In this document: piece after piece, positions 54,561 through 64,000 of the stretch
Layout: the number at the start of each line of letters is the position of its first letter
How positions within the stretch are numbered: the stretch's first letter is position 1
Source: Lycocorax pyrrhopterus obiensis
Taxonomy: Eukaryota > Chordata > Aves > Passeriformes > Paradisaeidae
Reading direction: 5' to 3'
Assembly (NCBI GenBank): GCA_014706295.1
Contig: JACSVZ010000004.1
Location: forward strand, 496,001-560,000
DNA: 64,000 nucleotides
Program-made: the position numbers and the translations under genes
Notes under the pieces: model-generated
Told to the model about the DNA's origin: nothing
What the model saw: the letters and a program-made list of their open reading frames with translations, nothing else
The model's database searches: none

Positions 54561-56056
54561 CCCGTTCCCCCGATCCCCTCTCCACGGTGCGCGGCGACCC
54601 CCCGGGCAGGGCGTCCCGGGGCAGCGCGGCGGCCCCGGCCCCGACGGCAGGAGCCGGGCAGCCCTCTCCCCGCTCCGGGCCGGGCCCCGGGGTTGCCCGG
54701 CTCCCGCCCGGCCCCGGCCCCGGCCCCCCGGAGCCGCTGCCGCGGGGTGCGGGGCTGGCGGGGACCCCCGCGACACCGGAGCCCCTTTGGGGCCGATGCT
54801 TCGTTTGCGGTTGTGTTTTGGGGCTTTTTTTGGTCGTTCTTCGTTTGCTCCTTGGTTTTGGCACAACGAAAGGCTCCCCGGGGAGCGGCCGCGGAGCTCC
54901 TGCCCCGGCACCCCGCGCCCGTCGGGGGCAGCGCCTGCGGGGCTCCGGCCCGGCCGCGGGGCCGCTCCCGGGGCCGCGGGGGCTGAGCGGGGTCTCCGCC
55001 GGGCTGAGAGGCCGGGGCGCTGCCAGACCCCGCGGCCGAAGCTGCCCCCGGCTCCCCGGGCCGGGCACCGCCGCGACGGGGCGGGCGGAGCCTGTGCGCG
55101 GGGAGATGCGCTGGGTGCGCACCCGGCCGCGCCCGGGCCGCGCGGGGGGACCCGCGGGGCTGCGCCTTCCCCAAGAATTGATAAAACTCTGGGTGCGTTC
55201 GGTGAGCGGCACCCGCACCTCCCTCCAGAGCGGGCAGCCGTTCCCGGGCTGCTCCCGGTGTTTGCTCCCCCGTTTTGCTGAGGCCCGTTTTCGGGGAGCC
55301 AGGGCTATCCCACACCCTCCAGACCGGACCCTTCCCTTCTCAAACCCCATCTTTTCCCTGATCTCTTCGGATCTTTTTGGAGGCAAGGCACCTGCAGCTC
55401 TGTGGTGATTGTTAAAAGTAGAAGATAAAAGATCAGAGCGAGCACAGTTTTACGTTTCAAAGTTTGTGCTCCCCGCTGAACCTCTGAGACCCGGGCGAGG
55501 GTCAGGAGTTAAGCGGGTCCCGAATTTCCATGCACTGCCATCCAAATCCCCTCTTCTTGTCAGTTCTGTTCTGCCGCAACCTTCCCACCGTTCGGGCAGA
55601 ATTCCTGGCATCTCCGTCCTTTTTCCCGGCACCTCTTTTCCCCTCCCCTGCTCAAAAAAAAAAAAAAAAAAAGCAAAAAAAAAAGCCTGTCTACATCCCT
55701 GTGGGAGCAGCACGGGTGGGGACACCGCTGCCCCTCAGGGCACCCCGGGGAGGGACACAGCTCTGTCCCTGGGGTCGGGGCCCCAGCACAGCCCCCAGCG
55801 CCCACCGGTGTCACCAGTGGTACCAGTGAACTGCCGAGCCGTGTCTGAGCCCCGCTCTTCCTCCTCCAGAGTCTTCCTCCTCCGAAGGCTGATAGCTGTA
55901 TTTTATTTCATTTCATTTCCTCTTGTTTTGTCACCTGGAGTTTTCCATCCCTTCTGGAGCAGGTCCCCGCCTTTCTGGGGCTCACACTCCAGGAAGGAGC
56001 TGCGGAAATCTCCATCCTCCCCGGACACAGAGGTGCCCTTGTGATGTCAGGGCGGG

Positions 56057-56092
56057 TGGATGGATGGATGGATGGATGGATGGATGGATGGG
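56057..56092. repeat. (GGAT)n tetranucleotide microsatellite
   Basis: About eight to nine GGAT units upstream of NKX2-4. Confidence 0.92.
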
Positions 56093-56999
56093 CAGAGCGT
56101 GGTGTCCCTGCTTCCCGCTGGGAAGGGAGAGGCGGCTCCTGGTGCTGTAGGAATGATTCCCTGCAAGCCACTGGGGCAGCTTGGGATCTCACCGAGGCCT
56201 CAGTGCTGCTCTGGGGACAAACCAGACAGAGTTAGGCAAAGGGCTGAGAGGGACCCGTCCCGTTTGCGTCAGACTGGCCCTGTAAGTCGGGATTTGGGGA
56301 TGTGGCACAAGCGGAGCGGTTTGTAGCGGTTCAGGTGTAGCACCAGCCCCTGCGGCCTCTGCTCACACACCACGACCCTGCACTGGGCGCCTGGGGCACA
56401 GGGAGTGGAATCCAGCCAGTGTGACCCCGGGACAGCAGCCCGGGAAGGGCGAGCCGGAGGGAAAGGGACCCTGAACGCCACGGCTGCCCCAAACTCCTCC
56501 TGGAGGAGCGATGTGGAGCTTCCCTGGCGACACGGCTGGGGCAGGCTCTTGAGGGCTGGGGCAGGTCTGGGGGCTGAGCCGGGTCCCTGCCCCCTGGGAC
56601 GCCCCTCGCCCCTACCCTGGGGGCAGAGGCATCCCTGCATCCCCGACAGAGCCCAAGGGGAAGCACAGCCCTAGGGGAGCCGGTGGAAATGCAGCCAACA
56701 AAACACCTCATTTTGCACTGAAAACACCCCAGAATTCTCCCCACATCGGGAACGTGATGTTCAGGATAAAAAGCGTTGCATAAAAGCATCGCCTCGTTTT
56801 GTCAGTGGGTGTAAAGAAAATCCTTTTGATGTGGCAAATGTCTCACAAAAAAACCAGTCCAATTTGAAACCCTCGTCGCTTATAGAATGTGTTTTTCTAA
56901 TTTAACTCCCCATCACCTGGAGGTTCCACGCAGAACAGGAATTATTCCTTCCCTGTCCTGGGAAGATCAAGCTGCAGATTCCAAGAGAAGTAGTTTAAA

Positions 57000-57450
57000 A
57001 GCAAATTTAAAAAAAAAAAATTAAAGACGTAGGAAAGGCAACAGCAAAGCGCCAAGAAGCCAAACTCCTGGGTTTTAATTCCCGGGGGGTGATTTTCCCC
57101 CGCTCCCTGATTACCCTCATTCCGCAGGAGGCCGCCCGGCTCGCGGGCTGCGCAGGTGTTATTTCCAGGAGTGCAGATGTCATTTCCCAGCCCGGCTCGC
57201 CTCCCTGATCATAATGACACATTCGGGGCTCATTTCCACACGCGGGCTGTCCTTCGCCGCGCCAGCCCGCGCCGGTGGCGGCGGAGGTGTTGACCTCGGC
57301 GAGCCGCAATTGACACGGAGACGGAGGCTGATTTTTTTTTGGGGGGGGGGGACGGAGGGGGGGACGGAGGGGGCGTTTTTCAATAACCCAGTATAAATGC
57401 TAATTTATTTCTGGCCCCGAAAGCGATGGTTTCCTCTAAACGCTCAGCGG
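57000..57450. promoter_or_regulatory. Candidate regulatory island upstream of NKX2-4
   Basis: Words such as AGGTGTTATTTCC, CTGATCATAATGACAC, CGCAATTGACAC and TATAAATGCTAATTTATTTC lie in a repeat-poor context and flank a poly-T/poly-G tract at 57332-57373. This is inference from motifs only. Confidence 0.3.
57341..57373 (+). repeat. G-rich tract with G-quadruplex potential
   Basis: Runs of 11, 7 and 5 or more G separated by ACGGA, right after a T run. Confidence 0.75.
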
Positions 57451-57476
57451 CAGCCTCTGCCTGCGCGGGGGCAGCG

Positions 57477-57499
57477 CGGCGGCGGCGGCGGCGGCGGCT
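57477..57499. repeat. (GGC)n triplet tract
   Basis: About seven GGC units in GC-rich non-coding sequence. Confidence 0.85.
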
Positions 57500-60400
57500 C
57501 GCCTCGGCTCGGCTCTCACCGATAATTTGCGGAGATTAAAAGGGGCTCGGGAGCGGAGGCCTAAGGAATTGCTTTCCAAAGACGTCGCGAGATTGGAAAA
57601 GGAACCCGGGGTTTCCAGCGCACTCCAAAACCATTTCCACGCAAAGCCCGGAATTAGGAGTCTGAAGTGGCACTGGATGGGGCTGGCCGCAGGCGAGGCG
57701 AGGAATTAACCCGGCGCAGGGACACCGCCGCCGCCGCCTCTCCCCCGCCAGGGGAGATCGAGCCCTTCCCAAGGAGCTGCGGGCTGGGATGCCCGGCAGG
57801 AATGCCCAGCAGGAGTGCCCGGCGGTGGTGCGGCCGCACCAGGAGAGCCTGGGGCAGGGTTTGGGGGGTTGCTTACCCTAAAGTCAGGTTTAGGGGGGTG
57901 TTATCTCCCTGTTATCTCCCTGTCCGCCCTCAGAGTTCCCTGCCCCTCTTTCCCCGGTGATGACTGTCATGGCATAACATTTATCCTTGTCCTGCAGGTT
58001 TTCCTTACGCTGCTTTTTGGGATAAAACACCCCACAATAAATGTATTGGTGTCCCGCACCCTTCCCGGGAATTCCTGCTTGCCAGATGGACGTGTTTTCC
58101 CCTGGGGCTCGGGGGGCAGAGGGGGAACAAGCCAGCTTTTCCCCTGCCTGGGGAAGGGGACGTTTCCAGCTGCTGAGCCCCCAGGTAAGTGTTCCGTGTC
58201 CTCAGACCCGGCTGGGAAACGTTTCTGGGGTGGGAGCAGAGCCGGTTCCAGTGCGGGCGGCAGGAAAGCGAAATACCCCAGAGCTGCTGTTAAGGTTTTC
58301 CTAAGTACTGAGGAGGCAGAAAATACTCCAGTGCTGCGTGATATTCCTGTGGCATCTCCTCCAGCTTTTCCTCGGATAACAGAACGCAAATATTCCGTGC
58401 CTGGATCCCTGGATCCCTGATCCCTGCCCGTCCCCGCCTGGCAGTGGCACGTGCTTTGTGCTGGGCCCACTGCCCCTCTCCCTTTGTTGGGGCTGTGTTT
58501 TTCGTTCCATGTTGTTTTCCCGGTTTAATTAGTGGGAATAGCAAGGCCGGCTTTCCCTGTCGCTGCAGTGTGGGCGAGGGAACTCCAGGAAGATCCGGGC
58601 TCTTGAGTTATCCCCGGGTTTACACTCCCTCCTGGTGCTCGTGACTGCTGCTGCCTCTGGAATGGGAGCCCCTCCGCAGGGCATGCGGATGTTTTCCCGT
58701 GGGTCGTACCCGGCCTGGGCTGTGCTTGGCACGAACAGAGGGATCACGGTGGATTTCCTGCCTGACTCGGGATGGAAGGCACCTAAAGGAGCGTCCTGCT
58801 CCAACGGGCAGGGATGTGGGGGCTCTGTCCGACCTGGTGTGGAGCACTTGCAGGGTCATCCGAGGTTTCCTGGCAGAGCTGGATCAACACGAAGCCCCCA
58901 GACAAGCACAGGGGTTTTCCCGGGAGAAGGGGAAAATATAAAGATGGAAAAACCTCCATTTGGGTGAGGTTTAGACACAGTGTGATGAAGTCATGAAGTA
59001 GAGAGACTTCCCGAAGGATAATCTCAGCGGCCTTTGAAGTCAGAGCAATATTCCACGTACAATTAGGAGTAACCACAGCGACTCGGGGCCCCGGAGCACC
59101 AAAGTGGGGAGGAATCCCCTCTCTTGGAGGAAAAATCCATCCCTCCTTTCCGTGCTACCCTGGGCAGCAGGGCTGTGTCTGATGGGTGCAGGACCCAACA
59201 GGGGAACAGGGAACCTGTCCCTTCCCGGGGATGTGGAGGGCCAGGGAAGACGGTCCAGCGGTGTAGCTGTGGGTGTGAAATGGGGATCAGCTGGGACATA
59301 GGGATGTTTATCCCCCTGCCAGTGGCAGCTGAGGAGCAGATTCAGGGCTTGCTCCCTGTCCCTGGAGCAGGAGGAGCCGGGGCCAGACACGGCAGAGGTG
59401 GGACAAACCCGGGATAAACCTGAGGGAGCTGAGGTGTGACAGCCAGGAATCCCTGCTGTGGGATCACCCCGAGACAGGACCTGGCCAAGGGCCTCTCGTG
59501 CTCCTGGACTTCTCCAGCCCTCCCAGAGCATCCATGGTTGGATATCGACTCCTCCTGGCCCTCTCGGGTCCGGCCAGCAGCTCCAGCCCGTGCAGGGCTG
59601 GGAAGCACCACACAGACATCCTCGGAATCTGACCGAGGGACCCAGGGAGCTGCGGCGCAGCATCCTGTGGTTTGTGGGACAGCCTGGTGTGGAGGCGAGC
59701 CAGATCCTGGGCGGGGACCGGCCGGAGCTCGGAATAACAGGGTGGGACAAGACCGGGTCAGGAGGAATCGGTTAAAGCGTATTTATGAAGGATGCGATCC
59801 CGAAGGAGACGAGTTCTGCTCTCAAACGAGCTCGTGGCAGTGGGAGGCACCTCCCAGGCTGCCTCCACAGAAATCCCTGTTGCTGTAGCCACTTTTGCCC
59901 GGATCCAAAGCTGCTCCACAGGGAAATTCCCTCTGGGCTGTGGGAGGCAGGATGGGTGCCCTGCTGATGCCTTCCTAGAGCTGGGAATTGGCTGCTCCAT
60001 CGTGAGGAGCAGCATTCCCGTGTGGAACTCCGCCGTGCACGGTGCCTCGCGACTGATGGACGTAACCGAGCCGCTGTTTTGGGGCTGTCACCTGCGGGAG
60101 TCAGGGAGAGTCCCTGGAAACATCCCGTTGTTGCAGCGCCGGAACACGCCCCGCCTGGAAAAGCAGCGGAGAAGTTTCACGCTCCAGCAGAGCCCCCGAG
60201 CAGATGTTGGAGAGGTGCTGGCCTCTTCCAGATGCTGCTAATGGAAGACCTCTTTAGGTTAAAGAAAGAGGAAGCCGAAGTTAAGGACCCCCTCCCGCCT
60301 GCCGCGCGTTTTCTCCCGCTCAAGGCCATCCCTGTTCCCGCAGCCCGGGCTCCTGCTCGGGCTCATTGTTCCCTGCCGGCGCTGCCGTGCGGCGCTGACC

Positions 60401-61442
60401 CGCCGGTGTCACGGCTCCCCGGCGCTGTTTGTCACCATGGAGTTGGCTCTGCGGGGCAGCAGCGGCGTTCCGATCACCCACACCGGGCTCAGACAGCGGC
60501 CCTGCCTTCCCCGCCCGGCACAGCCCGGCGCTGGCTCCGGGGCGGTCCCGAATGGATGCAGGGCTGAGGGCCTTCGCCCCTCGCTCTGCTCTTCCCTCCT
60601 GAAGATCTCCCGCGGGTGGACGGGGAAGGGAGTGGAGCTGAGGGGGCCGAGGATGGAAGGAGATACGGATGCCTGTAAGTCGTCCCTCTTATTTTCCTCC
60701 AGGAGTCTGCCCTGCTCCGGAGCCCTCGGGAATCAAGCCTGGCTCCCGGGGCTTTTGTTTTCGGGGCTGTGGTGCTCACAAGGGCAGGGTTTGAGGAGTC
60801 CCGTGGGGAGCTGTCCCCTGCTGGGCTCCAGGTGTGTGGGATACAATTCCCAGTGCCCGCCAGCACTGGGGACATCTGCTCAGGGAACCAGGGTAGGGCT
60901 GAGAGTTTTCTCGGGGAGTTCTCGGGGTTTGGCTCTTGCCAGGAGCCAGCCTCGACGGTTTGAATTGATTTGTTCCTAATTTGTGTGGCAGGGCTGGTGC
61001 TGGGCTCGCCCCGGGTCTGACCCCTGCTCTGTCTGCCTCAGTGCGGGGGGAAGCTGGTGACTTCTGAGCTGCTGAGCCCCCTTTTCCATCCCCGGGGAAG
61101 GAATTGCTGCCCGTGGGAGGTGTGCGACAGCTCCGCGTCTCTGTGCCAAACACACCCCTGTCCCCACCGCGAGGGCGGTGCGAGAGGGGCTGGGAGCTGC
61201 CTGGTGGCCACCGGCAGGGTCTTCCTCGCCAAAACCACGGCAGTGAAAGGTCCCGATGGATGGGGAGCGGCGGGATGGATGCTGTCCCTGGAAAAGAGCA
61301 GGGCCTGTGGTGGGACAGGGAAGATCCCGGCCTGGCGCGGGCTATCCCCGCCCAGCTCCACAGGGGGACACGACAGGTTACTCCTCATTTCTCCGGGGTT
61401 CCAGCTGAGCTTCCTGCAGTCCGGGGCTCTGTGGCATGACCC

Positions 61443-61655
61443 CAGAACCACCGAGGCTGGAAAAGCCCTCCCAGCCCATCGAGCCCAGGCTGTGCCCGAC
61501 CCCACCTCATCCCCAGCCCGGAGCACTGAGTGCCGCCTCCAGCCCTTCCTTGGACGCTCCAGGCATGGCGACTCCAAACCTCCCCAGGCGCTTCCAGCGC
61601 CCGACCGCCCTTTCCATGACGACATTCCCGCTGCTGCCCGAGCCGGGTGTCCCCC
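61443..61655 (-). mobile_element. Degraded CR1 LINE fragment, antisense
   Basis: AGAACCACCGAGGCTGGAAA, GCGACTCCAAACCTCCCC, AGGCGCTTCCAGCGCCCGAC and CCTTTCCATGACGACATTC match, with much divergence, the reverse complement of the avian CR1 3' region in the right order. It is older than the copies in XRN2 and shifted toward GC. Non-coding. Confidence 0.75.
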
Positions 61656-61739
61656 AGTGCCTGGCACATGGAATGCCTCCACCCCGCCCCGCCGGCGCGG
61701 GGGTGCCGGCGCTGGAACACTGACGGCGCCTTGGCCGTG

Positions 61740-62110
61740 CTCGTTCTGGCGTTAAACCGCTAATTAATTATGACATTTGTGTCGCTTCGTTCCGTGCCGT
61801 GGCTCTGCAGAACCCGGCAGGCAGTTAATTAGCTCTCTCTATGCAAAGGATACTGGGGAAAAAATAATTGCTTGAGGGATCGTCACGGCCTTCCCTCGGC
61901 AAGGCCCTACCCACGAGCCTGCCGGAGCCGCGCTCCGAGAGGTGCCTCTGTCAAAGGGCAATCCTCTGGAAGAGAGGTTTGAAGGAAAAGGTTATCCGGG
62001 AGCTGCGGCTCGCCGGGTGTTATTTAGTGCTCCTAAGTCCAAGGGAAATCAATTATCTAAACAACTCCCCCGTCGGGGAATGGGTTTCTTTATTCTTTTC
62101 TAAATATGTG
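61740..62110. promoter_or_regulatory. Candidate regulatory island with TAATTA clusters
   Basis: CGCTAATTAATTATGAC near 61760, GCAGTTAATTAGC near 61820, AAAAATAATTGC near 61860 and AATCAATTATC near 62048 give a dense group of homeodomain cores next to a degraded CR1 fragment. Unproven. Confidence 0.35.
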
Positions 62111-63789
62111 CTCATCTTTGTCTGCCTGGGGATGTGTGCAGCCAGCGGGCCTGAGAGCGAGGGAGGAGCCCTGGCCTCCGCGGCCACTGCCTGGCGAGGC
62201 TCAGGGCCTTCCCCACCTTCCCGGCTGGTTAAAAGCAGAATTTACATTCCAATGGAGCTGCGCAGGCACGGGAGCCCCCGGTCTCACCGCCCCAAATTCT
62301 CTTCCCAGATGTATCCCGGTTTCACACAGACCCACAAAACCCCTCCAGGGGCTTCTCTGGAAGTGCTCCTGGGTCGGTGCTTACGGTGCCTTCCGCCTGT
62401 GGGCAGACCTTGCTGCTTTTGGGGGGCATTTGTCCCCAAGCCCCGCCTCAGAGGGCTTGGCAGCTCATCCCCCAGGAGCAGGACCCCGGGGAAGCTGCTT
62501 CTCTGCTTTCCCCACCTTTGCTGCTGCTGGAACAAGGGGCTCGTTCGTGTGCCTTCAATCCCAAACCGTCCCATGATTCTAACCCAGGTTGTTTTTTTTC
62601 CCAGCACACCAGGCACTGCTCTCCCCATTTTCTGCCTTCTCTGACAGGTCCGTGACCAGCGTGGGATAAAAGAGCAGGTTTTTACTTGGGGGCCAACAAA
62701 GGCGACGAGGGAACCGGGATAATGAAAACGGTGCTTGTGCCTGCAGGGATAAACAGGAATTTTCTTAACTGGATTGGAACCCCCGGCAGGTAACCTGCCC
62801 CCCCGCTCCCCCCGCGAGGAAGTTGTTTTATTAGCAGACAGTTCCACGTCGAGGCTGCCACAGGAGCGGTGCGGTAATGGAGTTGACATCTATATAATGG
62901 AGTTGACATTTTATTCAAAAGGGAGAAGAAAAAGCCTTTAACAAACAGGGGTGCCCCCCTCCCCCTGCCTTTCTTCCCCGTGTTTCGCTGCTGTCGACCG
63001 CCTCGAGCCACACAAACTTTGAGCGGCCGCCCGTGCTGGCGATGCAATAAAATTCCGTGCAGCCGTGGGTGCTTCAGGGCCAAGGGGATAATCAGCCTGC
63101 CGGGAACCTGAACTTGGCTGAGGAATCAAGGCAGGGCCTTTGTTGGGCAGCAGAGCACCACGATGCGAGCCGGCTGCTGGCAGCACGCGCGTGGTGACGG
63201 CCACACGCTGGGTCCCAGCGGGCGCTGGATTCTTCTGGGACCGGGGTCTCTTCCTGGAGAACGGGGATTGCTGTCCAAACCGCCTCGGGGACGGGCTGCT
63301 GCTGCCGCTGCTGCTGCCAGTTCTGGGGTCGTCTGTGTTGGAAAGGAAACCCCTCCCGTGCCGGCTCCATCGGGGCAGGTTTGGGACAGGAGGGACAAAC
63401 AGGCCCGGCTGGGCTCGCGGAGGCGACGGAAGGTGCCAGAGCCGGGGGGCAGCTGGATCGTGGATGAAAGATCTGGAACGGCAGCACCGAAGCACCCTCA
63501 GCGTGTGATGCCCCTGCAGCCCTTCCTCCCTGCGGGGAATGAGCCAGCCGGGGTTGGCATCCCTGGTTTGGGTGAGCAGGGAATGACCCACCGCTGTCCC
63601 CTCTGGCTGGCCTTCGCGCTGGACCTAGCGGAAGGACCCCTGAGGAAAAACACCAGCTCCCAGCTCCCAAAGTTCTCTGGGGAAGGAGAACGTTCTTGAT
63701 TAGCTCAAGTCGAAAGTCCCTCGGGGGCACCTTCCCCCTGGTGTGTGATTTAAGCCGCACGTCTCCTCTTCCCCCCTCCTGACAGCCCG

Positions 63790-64000
63790 GCTGCTGCAGC
63801 CCGGTGACATTTGTGTTTGTGATGTAATAATCAGATGCTAAAACACTAAGAGATTACACTTGGATCAACACATTTGGTTCTTAAACCCCGAAAGTAATTA
63901 TCTTTTCTCATCTACAACGGATGGAAATGTTATTCCATTAACCGTTAAGCGGCTCCGAGCGGGGCCTGGCGTCACCATTGCCACGGCTCCGTGGATTTTA
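63790..64000. promoter_or_regulatory. Candidate regulatory island at the right edge
   Basis: An abrupt change from GC-rich DNA to AT-rich sequence with TGATGTAATAATCAGATGC, GAGATTACACTTGG, AAAGTAATTATC and CCATTAACCGTTAAGCGG. The AGATTACACTTGG word contains an NK2-like CACTTG core. It may continue beyond the window toward NKX2-2. Confidence 0.4.

Larger units (their letters stand above)
52230..55200. promoter_or_regulatory. NKX2-4: Large CpG island spanning NKX2-4
   Basis: Very high GC with abundant CpG extends over the whole NKX2-4 gene, its 3' UTR and about 1 kb upstream. This is typical of Polycomb-regulated developmental homeobox genes. The boundaries are by eye. Confidence 0.75.
55201..64000. 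other. Upstream flank of NKX2-4, no gene recognised
   Basis: Nearly 9 kb with no exon series, protein homology or RNA gene that I recognise. It includes an A-rich run (55655-55684), GGAT and GGC microsatellites, a G-rich tract at 57341-57373, one CR1 fragment and three candidate regulatory islands. By synteny NKX2-2 should lie beyond the right edge. Confidence 0.5.

Noticed and set aside
53848..55386. 512-codon open frame on the minus strand over and upstream of NKX2-4 exon 1
   Set aside because: It is out of frame with NKX2-4, lies in an extreme GC island where stops are rare, and is an Arg/Gly/Pro/Ala-rich string with no domain.
54457..55408. Several 270-codon frames on both strands upstream of NKX2-4
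   Set aside because: Low-complexity products of GC-rich sequence, with mutual overlap and no recognisable domain or splice pattern.
55655..55684. A-rich run upstream of NKX2-4 as a processed pseudogene tail
   Set aside because: The upstream sequence shows no recognisable gene copy, and there are no flanking repeats.

Overview
The window is vertebrate nuclear DNA, almost certainly from a bird. It has split genes with GT-AG introns, CpG-island promoters, and a few CR1 retroposon fragments of the kind found in avian genomes. The gene order KIZ - XRN2 - NKX2-4 is that of human 20p11, where NKX2-2 and PAX1 follow. I cannot name the species.

Layout. (1) 1-14.6 kb, + strand: the 3' part of KIZ (kizuna, a centrosome protein). 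Seven well supported coding exons end at a TGA at 14449 and an AATAAA at 14564. The KIZ introns are long and hold several AT-rich, homeobox-motif-rich islands. (2) 14.6-17.8 kb: intergenic. (3) 17.8-50.8 kb, + strand: complete XRN2, the nuclear 5'-3' exoribonuclease. It has 30 coding exons, all in phase, giving a 949-residue protein with catalytic Asp233/Asp235 and a CCHC zinc knuckle. A CpG-island promoter carries YY1, E-box and ETS motifs. (4) 50.8-52.1 kb: convergent intergenic gap. (5) 52.1-54.5 kb, - strand: NKX2-4, an NK2-class homeobox gene with two coding exons (341 residues), inside a large CpG island. (6) 54.5-64 kb: upstream flank of NKX2-4 with no recognisable gene, one degraded CR1 copy, simple repeats and several candidate regulatory islands.

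How it fits together. KIZ and XRN2 are housekeeping genes next to a tightly regulated developmental NK2 cluster. The AT-rich, repeat-free islands in the KIZ introns, the last XRN2 introns and both intergenic spaces fit a genomic regulatory block in which enhancers of NKX2-4/NKX2-2/PAX1 sit inside bystander genes. That is inference; conservation could not be tested here.

I found no mobile-element protein, CRISPR array, tRNA or rRNA gene. The most unusual structures are a 21-bp minisatellite that starts at the XRN2 exon 21 splice donor and stays open in the coding frame, a (TG)n tract serving as the 3' splice region of XRN2 exon 11, a (GGGT)n G-quadruplex motif just after XRN2 exon 1, and a reading-frame gap in KIZ that a 46-nt candidate exon would close.
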